Below, piece after piece: positions 31,048-57,334 of a stretch of DNA of 64,000 nucleotides. This stretch comes from Ciona intestinalis (lineage: Eukaryota; Chordata; Ascidiacea; Phlebobranchia; Cionidae), in NCBI RefSeq assembly GCF_000224145.3, contig NC_020167.2, positions 7,283,260-7,347,259 of the forward strand, read 5' to 3'. A model generated the notes under the pieces. The model saw nothing but the letters and a program-made list of their open reading frames with translations, was not told where the DNA came from and made no database searches. The stretch's first letter is position 1. The number at the start of each line of letters is the position of its first letter. The translations under genes and the position numbers were made by a program.

Positions 31048-31446
31048 TTAAACTCTACCGAATCTTCGGTTCACTCGTTTCAGCTCTTTACATTTTCTCA
31101 GCTCTAACTCAACTTTTGAATTTGAAAATAAATTTCCAAAATTCACGCTTGCCCGGCGCGAGTCTTTCGGTGGTGAATTTATTTGGGGAAGTTTAAAACC
31201 CAGATTATGCTCCAAACTTAGTCTCTCAGTTACATGATGCTCCAATGGATTGATTTTCGTCTTACTCGCTGGCAACCGGTATTGTTCTGATTTTAAATTG
31301 TTTGGTTTTCTTCCGTAAACCCCGTTTCGTTGATTTTCCTTGTTATGCGGGGGAAAACACGACTTTCTTAACAAATCCTTAATATTTTTTCGAACGTTCT
31401 CGATCTTCGTTTCCTCCGACGTTTCTACCGGAAGTGAAGACTTCAT
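31048..31446 (-). CDS. Unrecognised basic 132-residue protein
   Basis: A single-exon ORF from an ATG at 31446 to a stop at 31048. I do not recognise the protein. It is basic and hydrophilic, with no signal peptide or membrane segment. It contains a KEN motif in an NKENQRN context, an RxxL (RLSL) and an RRAS phospho-acceptor-like site, which together resemble an APC/C-degraded regulatory protein; short motifs like these also occur by chance. It lies 272 bases upstream of the FIGLA-like start, same strand, so a two-gene operon, known in Ciona, is conceivable. A TGACGTCA octamer lies directly before the ATG (31449-31456). That it is a real gene is supported only by ORF length in AT-rich DNA and by its biased composition. 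Confidence 0.5.
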   Translation of the reverse strand: MKSSLPVETSEETKIENVRKNIKDLLRKSCFPPHNKENQRNGVYGRKPNNLKSEQYRLPASKTKINPLEHHVTERLSLEHNLGFKLPQINSPPKDSRRASVNFGNLFSNSKVELELRKCKELKRVNRRFGRV

Positions 31447-31550
31447 TGTGACGTCACTATTAGGAATCTAAACCGAGCAGCAACAATTAACAGTTCTGGC
31501 AAATACATCACGGAGTTTAGGATTTTTTTAAATAAATATTATCTCCATAA

Positions 31551-31630
31551 TAGTAGGGTGGGGTAAGATGGATAACGATGGCAAATAATATCCCATATTT
31601 CCTAATCGCGTTTCTAGCAATTAACAACGA
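31551..31630 (+). mobile_element. Truncated MITE-A copy
   Basis: TAGTAGGGTGGGGTAAGATGG followed by about 60 bases of the interior, then lost. Confidence 0.6.
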
Positions 31631-32307
31631 TACTTAAAAAAAACTGGACGATATAAGAAATTGAAAACATGCGAAATCTTTTATTCCAAAATAAAAAAGG
31701 TTATAAACATGGTATAAATATATACTTCTGCAGACTAAACTACAATAGAATCTTTTTACCTTACGCTGTATAATTGCGTTGTTGTGTATGACAATACATT
31801 TAATTACAGAACGAATTAATTAAGACTTAATGATGCTTGGCGTCATGTTTATGTAACGTATCCAAAACAACCTCTACCAGAGTGCCACTTATGTAGTTAT
31901 AACTGTTATAAGGGTTAGGCGAGTGGGGAATCGTTTATATCCGTCGATTGGTTCAAAAATAAATATAAAATATTGCCTGATTAGGCGAGTTGCGCTATGG
32001 TGAAGCTTATGTTTCACGTTCTGGTCCGTAACATGAAAAATTAACACGATGTATGGTTGTTTTGTATTGTTTTGCAATGTCATGCAGTTGCCGCGTTGGG
32101 GCTATTTTTTGGTCTTCTGTATAGGCTACTATTATAAACGCGGTACTAAGGCACTAACCTTAGGACACACACATTATCTTCGTTTCTCTTTGTATCATTG
32201 CCTCACATTTCATGCGAACTGCATTGTAACTTATCCAGTCTAAATTTAGTTGAATTTTTATTACTTTGACCGTCAATTATGAATTCTCGATATAATCCAA
32301 CAAAATA

Positions 32308-32608
32308 TATGAATGACTTACTTTATCCTCGCGTGGCCGGAAAACGACAGTCGTCATCACACGGGTTTAACACCTCGTGCCAGCTTACGAGTTACAATAT
32401 ATGTTACTTTGTGGGTGATTTTTTTTGGATTTTTTTTTTATGTATGGCTGATAATTTAGACAACCCATTAGTGACCACTGGGTTGGAGCAATTGTACATA
32501 AGTGCCTTGCCCAAGGACACATACGCCCACAACGGTAGCAGCGTCGAGCCTTGAATTCGTTACCTCTGGGTTACAGGCAGGCGCGCTAACCACTATACCA
32601 CGGCGCCG
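32308..32608 (-). mobile_element. Full-length tRNA-derived SINE
   Basis: Read on the minus strand, it starts GGCGCCGTGGTATAGTGG (A box) with a degenerate B box soon after (GAGGTAACGAATTC). A CCTTGGGCAAGGCA core motif follows, common to SINEs of several marine animals. The body holds AACTCGTAAGCTGGCACGAGG, and the element ends in a CATTCATT-type tail. Only this copy has the tRNA-like head; the other copies in the window hold the 3' body alone. Confidence 0.75.
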
Positions 32609-34037
32609 GACATATATTTAAGTTTTCTTGTTGTTTCGATAATAAATGAATCCACCTTCTTCGTGACATAATTTTATAAATATATTTCAAAATTTATCAA
32701 AATATCGATTTATTATCAAGTTGCTGTAAAATCGACCAGGATAATTAATTATGTCGAAAAGACTTTTTCAAAAACGGTAAATGCCCGCAAGTTCACAAAG
32801 CATGACAGTTCGCGACCTAACCGTAAAGTTTGTGGTCTGGCAGTCGTCTCTTTTTAGTGAGGAGAACTGTGTATGCTGTCTCAGTGTTTAAAATTTAAGG
32901 TGGCAGTAGTTTATATTATATAGAACAAATTATCGTAAACCAAAGTATATCGGTAGCACAAACTGGCTGAAATTTCGTTTCGTAATTGCGGCGACGAAAT
33001 AGCCAACGGCACTGTCTGGATAAAAATGCGTGGACGACACAAGGCTCTCGTATAGCACAAAGACTCGGGTTAATAGACTACTGAATATATAGAATTATTC
33101 GATTTTACATGTGTACGTTGTGTTATCATAGTTTTTTAAAGAGAAAATTAGTCTAAATGTATAGGCAGAGTTATATGGTTGTAAAACTTATATTATGGTT
33201 GTGAAACTTATATAATATATTATGATGAAGCCGAACCTAAAAATACTAGGTGTGTTTACATTAGAACCAAAGCTTAGATACTGATATGTTTGTCATAAAG
33301 TATTAAGTTTATAAGACCAAAATATTGTGTTTAATAGTAATGTATATTTATTTACCGTATAATGGTTTGTTATTTTTTAATACAACTTTAGCATGCCATT
33401 GTCAGCGTAGTATAAAAATTATAAATTTACAATGGATATTAAATGGTCTTTGTCTTTGTTTGAGACCAAGGGGTTGAGAAGTATTGTGTTATAAATAAAG
33501 CTTAATATTCTACAACGTTAAAACCTACTTTTTGGGGATGCTGTTTAGACCATGTACTATTTTTTTTAATAACTTTAATTGTCTATTCGAGAAATGAAGA
33601 GACAGAATATAGCGACAAAACAAAAGTTGTATAAACATGCTAACAGTTAAAAACATATTAACATTTAATTAGAAGAAACTAAGCGTGATCGCTACACCTA
33701 GCAGAAAAATAAGCCATTTATGTTTAATTATTTTTAAGTTAAACTTCTAATAGAAACAAGTTACTTTCACTTGATGTAAAACCATTTTGTCTGTTATAAT
33801 TGGCCATGAAGTATATTCACATAGGGTATCCGTATCATAGTATAAGTGTTTTAGTTGGGGACAGGCATGTATCGCATACCTATGTTTGGCACCTATTTTT
33901 TTCAAAACTATCATTTCTCTGATTCAGGAAAATACTAGATGATTGTGACATCAGCAATGCTTATTATGTATCATCAATAGTAGGCTTGTACACTGTGTAT
34001 CCATTATAAAGATAAAAGAAGTGGAAATTATTAAAAC

Positions 34038-50405
<16,368 letters not shown>

Positions 50406-51483
50406 TGACAAAGTAGATGCCATCGCACACATTGTGTAAGATACCACGCCAAAGGTTGAGTTACAAATGAAAATACTAATGTAGCAATTCGTATTCGAAG
50501 CTTCCATATTTCGTCCATCGCAAAACTTAATGCAAGTAGTGGACAATTACATATAAAGTCGATAGTCTGCAGTTCTACTGTGTGAAATATCAATATCAAA
50601 CTTCTAAACCCACTTTACCTTTTCAAGACGCATCCAAACTTAGTAGTCCATAGTTCTACTGTAACGAAATGTGGTATTTTCATTTACAAGCTTTTTAAAA
50701 ACCTTTTTTGTAAGATGCATTATAACTTTACCATGTAGTAATGCTGTGGGAATTGTTATAATTTCAACATGACAACTTTCAAGCCACATTAGCACCTGAC
50801 ATCTATTACGCCAATTATTTTCTATAGCAAGTGTTCATTTTGTACTAATACTTTCTTTTGCGATAAAAGCGGAACAAAAAGTGAAACTTTCACGGTTTGT
50901 AAATAACATCTCTTTTAAGTGGTGCTGTTTTGTAGAGTAGTGGTTCACGGTACACGCCTGCTTTTTACCAAGCATATAAATGACGTGTTGGAAGTTGGTC
51001 AAGGAATTATTGCGAGCTACTAAGCTAACTCCTTGTATCTACAGTGTGCGTAGGCAATTGCTTTTTTTCTAGCTTTGTCTTCGTTTAGTAAAGCTGCTAT
51101 GTTTGTGTTTTGCTGTTGCATGTCTGAATAAATGAGTTTCACTTAAAAAGAACTTTTGTTTGGAAAAATTAAATGGGGTAGGAAAAAACAATTTGCACAG
51201 GTTCACCGATCTTTTTTAAGGTGGTTGTTGAAATGTATCTTCAATTACAGACAGTTGTATGATTGCAATTCCTTCTTAAATGGAATACCAATTATAATAC
51301 TTGGCGAACGTTTAAGTGTAGGAATGTATACAAAAAAGGGAATTAGGGCATTAGGAATTCGTAAATGCGACTGATATAATTGAATATTAACAGAAGACGT
51401 TTCTTTTCTTGTTCAAAAATCACATTTTTGTCAAATCCCGTGAGATTAATGCATAAAAAGCTCACAAGAATGGAGAATCTTAC
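50406..51483. other. SRPK 3' UTR and intergenic
   Basis: The SRPK 3' UTR probably ends just after AATAAA at 51127-51132. I see nothing convincing between there and 51483; an ORF at 51156-51374 has no recognisable motif. Confidence 0.5.
51127..51132 (+). terminator. Poly(A) signal AATAAA for SRPK
   Basis: A canonical hexamer about 720 bases after the SRPK stop codon. Confidence 0.5.
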
Positions 51484-51546
51484 CCCAAGTGACTTAATCT
51501 TTTCGGGAACTCCTCTTTTATTCAAATCCGCCGAAGCGTGAACCAT
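51484..51546 (-). CDS. Possible first coding exon of a divergent minus-strand gene
   Basis: An ATG at 51546 opens 21 codons (MVHASADLNKRGVPEKIKSLG) that end at a near-perfect donor, GGG|GTAAGA. It starts 124 bases from the ELMOD3 start on the opposite strand, as in a bidirectional promoter. I could not find a convincing second exon, so this may be a real small gene, an antisense transcript, or chance. Confidence 0.25.
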
Positions 51547-51670
51547 TGTGAAGGCTGTTGGCTGTCAAGACGTTAGTTGGTAATTGGATTTTCTCTTGTG
51601 CTGCAAAGCACGGCTGCAAGCGTTAGGTCAGTTTTTTCTTGGAAGTTAATTAAAGAACAGGTTTTTCACG

Positions 51671-54600
51671 ATGGAATTATCACTAGATAAAGGAATGGAC
51701 ATAGAACCTACTAAAACAGCGGTGGGAATTTTCGTTGTAATTTAAATTTTAAAAGTATATTTGTATATAGAATCTATATTCATATAATATATTAGCCCGT
51801 AAAATTGTATGTCACTTATCTGGTTATCTAAAATTTGGAAGTTGGCATTTTTTTATATTTTTTAGTGCTCGTAATAAGTTGAGTGTTTAGTTATCTTTTC
51901 ATTTCTATAATACAATGAATTGACCATGATTATTTCTGTTCAAGAGTTAATAGGCTACTCAAACTGTTTTGATTTCTGCGCCAGTATAATCAAATTTTAA
52001 ACCTAATTTTTTGTGTGTAGTCTATTCTATTATGTATGGGTCAGATCCTCGAGGGCCTTGGATTTACATGGGACTATACGAAGAAGACGGAACACTTTTT
52101 CCGCTAGGTGTCGGCAATTATTTAAATTAAAAAATACGGAAAAACGCACAAAAAAAACACTACGAAGTGTTAATAAGTTAATTAAATAATAAAAATACCT
52201 TTCTAAATACATAAAACCCTAGTAAGAACATCTTTCTCACATTAGGTTGGTTATATACGCTCTTTCGTTCTGTTTACTGTCATCGAGTCTGTGGTGTAAC
52301 GGTTTGCGTGCGGTCGTATACGCTCTTTGTTTCATTTTTATCGGGTTCGAGTCCCACACAGTGAAATACTTTTTTTAAATTTTTTTTTACTTTTTTTTTG
52401 TTTGATTAGCACGAGTTTGGGGTTAGGAGTTAGGGGATATGGGTTAAGGGTTAGGGGTTAGGGGTTTATATCTTATGTGTATAAACCGTGAAACTAACTG
52501 CTCCCCATAGAATAGAGAAACGAATTTGTCATTGCCTCCTAGCGGAAAAAGTGTTCCGTCTTTTTTGTTTAGTCCCATGTCTTGGATTTAGGCTGGATTT
52601 GGCCCATTACCCCTACAATTTTAAATGTATTTTTGTCATTTTACGCCAGACTGAGATTCTGAAAGACAAAGGTTTGTTGGGAGCTGGTGACGGGGCAAAA
52701 GATGCGAAAGAAGAAGAAGAGTTGAGGTTGTGGCAGGAGAATATTGCAGATGAAAGAGCAGAGTGGGATGCCCTGGAAGTAATGAAGCAACCATGTGAGG
52801 ATTTTAATTAGCGAGAGAAAATGTCTTTCATTGTGCTTGTGTAAAAATTTAATGTGATTTATGTAAAAGTAATTGATGTTATTTTATTACAATTTGATGT
52901 GTGGATAAAGAAGTGCTTTTAGTTTAAATATTTTGAGACATCAGAGTTAATAAAGATGCTGCCAAAAGATTTACACTTCACCAATCTCCAACTTAAAATT
53001 TAATGTTTAATTAATGGCCTAAACCTTTTTGCAGTAAGTGGGGTGGTAAAAGCAACTGAAGACATTTTATTCAGCGAAGCTTTGCAGTATTTCCAAACCC
53101 AAAACCTCGATACAACGAACATCTGTACAAGAGTTCCGCGAAACAAGTTCTCTCAGATCATTCAATTCATGTTCGGACCAAGAAGACTTGTCAAGTCGCT
53201 TAACCACGAGAGAGATCTGGTGTTCTGTATTGCTAAAGGTAGGCTCAGTTACTTAGTTGTTGGATGCAACAGTCGCACTTTTCGATTGACGCTCTTTCCC
53301 TCATTTTTTTTATCCATAGCATGTTTAACAACAGTTGTTTTGCTGTTAATTCCCTTCTCTTTGTTCTTTAAATAACATGATCTTCATCGTTTTTAAAGAG
53401 ATAAATAAAAATTATGTAATGTTTATGTAGTTGTAATGGTTGGGTAATGAAATATATTTACAATATAAATATAAATATATACATTTATGTAACTTAAGAG
53501 CATGTTCAATAAAAAAAAATCAGGGCAAGCAAATTGCCTACCATGTTCATTTTTTGTTCAGGCTATACTATAGGCTACTTACTTTCTTCATTTCTTGTGC
53601 TATTAGTTTAGTACCTGGCTCAAAATACTAAAGCATATGCTATGAACAAGGTTATAATAATGGCCCTTGTCAAAAATAATAAAATAGTACTAATATTCAT
53701 TACATATATATGTATATAATATGTAATGAATATATATGTTTGGAAGCTAACTCAATTTCCATTTTGTGCAAAAACTAAAAATCTCTGTTTTACTGTTCCT
53801 GTATATTATTAACATGGTATAGACTTTTATAATTATACCCTTTCAGTTTCAATTAGTGTACTCGAAATACTGTCATTTAATTCATTTTATCTCCAGTTAC
53901 ATTAAACCACAACATTGAGGTTCATTATCGAGTTTTACAAACTATTTATAAAAGATTGTCGGGATGTAAACATAATTGTCCCAAGAATGGAAGTCACTGG
54001 GAGTCGATTGGATTTCAAGGTTGGTTTGAACTAATATATAAGTGTGAAGTTTTTATGGGAAGCATGTGGGGACCTGGGGTGTTGGGTAAATTGGCTGAAT
54101 ACTGAAAGCGGCCATTTATTTTTTCTCTTGTATTTTTTCTATTTTATAGTAAAAATAAATTTTAAAAACTTCATTTTTTTTTTCTGCATGTATTAAAATT
54201 TAGGTGACGATCCGGCAACTGATCTTCGAGGAGCCGGATTTCTCGCTCTTCTTCATCTTCTCTTCCTCGTCACTGATAAGCCGGACATCGCAAGTGAGAT
54301 CTTCCGCCTCTCTGTTCATCCGGAGCAAAACTTCCCGTTTTGCCTCGTCTCCATAAACGTGACCAGGATCGCTTTAAAAGTTTTGCGGGAGGAAAAACTA
54401 ACAAGGTAAAATATTGTGAACAAAATAAGGTACAAACACCTGTGTATTCTATGTGGGTGAGGTTCCGCAGTGTAGCACGCCATGGGTACCAGGACCTCAA
54501 TTAAATTGACCAATTGAGGTGAATTATTATGATGTTAAATCATTTTAAATTCACTGCAACTTGGTTATTTATCGCAAAGATGTACATGTAAATATAGAGA

Positions 54601-56416
54601 CCTTTTTGCTTTATAGAATTTTGCAATAGTTTTAGATTATTCCTCTATAGATTTTTTATAAAGCTTGAAAATATTTTGACAGTAAGTTTTTTTGGTATGT
54701 TTTGGATATTGTTACAAAGAGGGTAATCAAATTATATTTAAATTGTTTGTGGCAGAGTATCATGATATATTCAACACCAACGATTTTTTATCAGAAAAAT
54801 CATTTTTACAGGTTTTGCAACAAACGTAAGCAAGTTGTTGCAGTTATGAATGACTTTTATCTCGCGATATTCTGGCATTTCTACCATGTATGGAAGACAC
54901 AACATAAAACTATGAAAGACTCCGGCCATGTTTTAAAAGGTAAAGTAGATCACAGTTTTAATTTTAATTTCATTTGTAAAAATGTTGTAATGTTTTGTAA
55001 GTTATAAGTTAATGCCTATCCAATTACCCCAACTGTGACAACTGCATATTTTTATTATATTTTAAATGGGTCTTTATTAAAACTGGAGGTTTCAAACGTT
55101 TTTTTTGTTTGGTTTTTAAGTTATCAAAACAACCAAAATATCTGCAACTGCGTAATGGTTTTTGACTATAACTTAAAAACCATTCGAGGTATCGGACCAA
55201 AAGTTAGATTGTTAAACTCGTATGGTCATTTGACATCTGTTGGACCTGACCGCGTAGCGTTTCTGGTCGAAATAACGAAAATATTTGCAACTGTTTGCAA
55301 CCGCGTGCAACCTGTAGTTTTATAAGGGACCCATTTTAAATTAGTTTATGATTATATTGAACATTGTCTCTTTAATAAGCCGATGTCAGCTTTTTGCATG
55401 TAATCACATGCAACACACATGATGTATTATATGATATAACAATAAGAATACCGAGTAAGCTGTTTTAATGCTGATGCAAACATACAACACCTTATTGTTT
55501 GGCTTTATTTTTTAACCAATCACAGTAAATACTCAGTTACTGCATTGCGTTTCTGGCCTGTAGTTTATGTTTAAAATTATTTTTTTTTAAATTATAATTT
55601 TAACCATTTATATAGAATAATAAAATGTTTTAGAAAATTAAAATTTTAAACAGTTGTTGCTCTTATGTGTGGTAACCAGTGGCCATACATTACAAAAATA
55701 GATATAAATAAATCACCCACAAAGTTACAAACTTGTAAACGGGCACGAAGTGTTTGAAACAGAACACCCGTGTTATAACAACTATTAATGCCCTGTCATG
55801 TGACGATAAATTAAATACATACCACCTCAATAACTTGCTCACACACCTCTTACAAAACATGCATATGCGTCTATTTGTTGAGTGTAACATAACTTTAAAT
55901 TTAAATCCATCAAACATGAATAATCACCCACAAAGTTATACATGGTAACTCGTAAGCTGGCACTATAGATTTATGAAACAAAACAACCGTGTTATAACGA
56001 CTGTCGTTTTTCGCCTGTTCGAGGATAAAGTAAGTTACATTCATTAATTCACTATTTGAATTTATTTTTTTAAACAAAAGTGACCCAACCACTTCTAACA
56101 TTATCATTCAAACACAGAAGCAGAAGTGGCAGCATCCAAACAACCTGCTGTGATGATGAAACGAGCAAACATGGCTTTCAGTAAACGACGTCCCGTCTTA
56201 CCCCCGCTTCACACCACGAACCGACTTTCGGCGGCTTCATCCGTGTCCGATATCTCATTACAATCGCCCGCTATGACGTCACAGTCGCTTGACGTCGTCC
56301 TACAGCCAGTGGACCGTGACCGATCATTTTCACGGTCCAGTGACCCGAGGTTCATGGGCATACACGAACTGGACGAAGAAAAAAACCTCTCGTCTGCGAA
56401 AACGGAAGTCGAATGA
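51671..56416 (+). CDS. ELMOD3: ELMO domain-containing protein 3
   Basis: Seven exons: 51671-51721, 52650-52794, 53035-53238, 53897-54019, 54204-54405, 54812-54939, 56118-56416. The frame closes at 383 residues (human about 381). The ELMO domain occupies the middle: [14 protein letters not shown], then [12 protein letters not shown], then [15 protein letters not shown]. The Arg in DLRG is the residue needed for GTPase activation in ELMOD proteins. Family role: GAP for ARL2 and related ARF-family GTPases; human ELMOD3 is a deafness gene acting at actin-rich stereocilia. The C-terminal tail after residue ~285 is Ser/Arg-rich and not recognised. The first exon has a weak donor (GTGGGA), so the N-terminal 17 residues are the least certain part. 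A 515-bp TIR element sits in intron 1. Confidence 0.9.
52292..52354 (+). other. tRNA-like A box / B box pair
   Basis: TGGTGTAACGG is followed 42 bases after its start region by GGTTCGAGTCC, spacing and sequence like an internal Pol III promoter. Acceptor and T stems do not pair properly, so it is a tRNA relic or mimic rather than a working tRNA gene. Confidence 0.6.
52418..52465 (+). repeat. Interstitial telomere-like GGGTTA/GGGGTTA tract
   Basis: About six imperfect GGGTTA or GGGGTTA units in a row. It lies inside the TIR element, so it probably belongs to the element rather than marking a chromosome-end remnant. Confidence 0.65.
54444..54505 (+). repeat. Family C dispersed repeat (half)
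   Basis: TTCTATGTGGGTGAGGTTCC, CAGTGTAGCACGCCATGGG; the right half is missing. Confidence 0.6.
55712..55815 (-). mobile_element. SINE 3'-body copy
   Basis: CACCCACAAAGTTACAAAC through GTGTTATAACAACTATTAATG; lies in the last ELMOD3 intron, about 100 bases from another copy in the same orientation. Confidence 0.6.
55921..56055 (-). mobile_element. SINE 3'-body copy
   Basis: CACCCACAAAGTTATACATGG, ACTCGTAAGCTGGCAC, and the tail GTTACATTCATTAATTC; ends about 60 bases before the last ELMOD3 exon. Confidence 0.65.
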
Positions 56417-56758
56417 CGTCATTGAATGACATCATCCGACGACCGTATTTCTGTTCTTTAATTTTTAGCGAAATTTTGCTCATTGTTACTTCTGATTTTA
56501 AATGTACAGCGCTTGAACTGTTTGTATATATACGTATCCTGATCTATCCTTGCTTTCGTTTCCGCTTGTTTCATATAACGCCGATTCCGTGTGCTTATGG
56601 TAGCATCTTGTGCTTGTGTTACTTACCGCCCCTCTTTGCACTGCAGGTTAATACCCACAGCAGTTTAACTGTGATTTTTAAATCTTCAACCGTCAGTATA
56701 AACCCCTTGTTGCCACAGTTCATTACAACTTCCTACCAACGCTCTTACACGCTTTTCC

Positions 56759-56764
56759 AATAAA
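56759..56764 (+). terminator. Poly(A) signal AATAAA for ELMOD3
   Basis: A canonical hexamer about 345 bases after the ELMOD3 stop codon. Confidence 0.55.
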
Positions 56765-56782
56765 CTTCTAGCTGAATTATGA

Positions 56783-56872
56783 ATGGGCTGATGGGCCAAC
56801 CCTGGTCTAAATCTTAACACCCATGGTGTGCCATTCTGTGGACCTCACCCGCATAGAATAGAATCGTGGTCT
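56783..56872 (-). repeat. Family C dispersed repeat
   Basis: GATGGGCCAACCCTGG, GGTGTGCCATTCTGTGG and CTCACCCGCATAGAATAG. Confidence 0.7.
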
Positions 56873-56924
56873 ACCATGGCAATGTATTGAGTAGGCCATG
56901 ATAGACTGTGGAAGTAAAGCGGGG

Positions 56925-56966
56925 CAACAACAGCCGTTATAACACGGTGGTTCTGTTTCATACACC
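56925..56966 (+). mobile_element. SINE fragment cut by a MITE-A copy
   Basis: CAACAGCCGTTATAACACGG and TTTCATACACCTCC match the SINE body and stop where a MITE-A copy begins. Confidence 0.5.
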
Positions 56967-56968
56967 TC

Positions 56969-57144
56969 CAGGGTGTGGGGAGATGGGACACCTCTTCATT
57001 CTATTTACTCGTCCGATTTGGTAGTAAACAAAGAATATAAAATCGTGTCCTCACGATTCTAAGAAACCGTTGTTAACTGTTTTAAACACGATTAGAATAT
57101 TTCGATATTATGTGCTAAAGCTGTCCCATCTTCCCCACTCTACT
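56969..57144 (-). mobile_element. MITE-A copy
   Basis: AGGGTGTGGGGAGATGGG to CCCATCTTCCCCACTCTACT, interior well kept. Confidence 0.8.
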
Positions 57145-57334
57145 TATAATTATGTAAATATTCTTTGATAACTACCAAACGAAACGATAAAAGAGAATGA
57201 AAACATGGACCTTCTTACCCCAACCTACTATACATAAACCATTTTTTCTTCTGCGCTATCAAGATAAAACACGAAATAATTTGCTGACTTCTTTTTATAC
57301 AGAATGAAACGACAAACGAACCGAACATGTGACG

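Larger units (their letters stand above)
31447..34037. other. Intergenic region before SRPK
   Basis: No exon is supported here. It contains a partial MITE-A copy (31551-31630), the one full-length SINE (32308-32608), and a moderately CpG-rich stretch around 32790-33060 that may be the SRPK promoter or a 5' UTR exon. The remaining sequence is AT-rich and unremarkable. Confidence 0.45.
52066..52580. mobile_element. 515-bp TIR element with internal Pol III-like box and telomere-like repeats
   Basis: The ends are inverted repeats of about 45 bases with a few mismatches: ACATGGGACTA, then AAGACGGAACAC, then TTTTTCCGCTAGG at the left, and the reverse complement at the right. The 9-base sequence CTTGGATTT directly flanks both ends (52057-52065 and 52581-52589), a clean target-site duplication; 9 bp fits Mutator-like elements best. 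There is no transposase ORF, so it is non-autonomous. Inside are an A-box-like TGGTGTAACGG (52292-52302), a perfect B box GGTTCGAGTCC (52344-52354), and variant telomere repeats (52418-52465). Confidence 0.85.
52021..52616 (+). repeat. Family C repeat split by a TIR element
   Basis: The left part (52021-52065) and right part (52590-52616, continuing TAGGCTGGATTTGG) together read as one family C copy, the sequence also seen at 15666, 23868, 27088, 35776, 43628, 54444 and 56783. The 515-bp element at 52066-52580 interrupts it and has duplicated CTTGGATTT. Confidence 0.75.
56417..57334. other. Convergent region between ELMOD3 and the four-repeat gene
   Basis: ELMOD3's 3' UTR runs to AATAAA at 56759-56764. 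It is followed by a family C repeat (56783-56872), a SINE fragment (about 56925-56966) and a MITE-A copy (56969-57144). No coding sequence is seen. Confidence 0.55.

Noticed and set aside
51169..51310. Second exon for the divergent minus-strand gene at 51484-51546
   Set aside because: The only candidate acceptor (TTGAAG) has no pyrimidine tract, and the correct phase gives a stop after a few residues.
52287..52362. A functional tRNA gene
   Set aside because: The B box is perfect, but the acceptor stem does not pair and the T stem pairs over only three bases. It is also inside a TIR element.
54270..54513. Minus-strand ORFs at 54270-54513
   Set aside because: They lie opposite the most conserved ELMOD3 exon and show no motif of their own.
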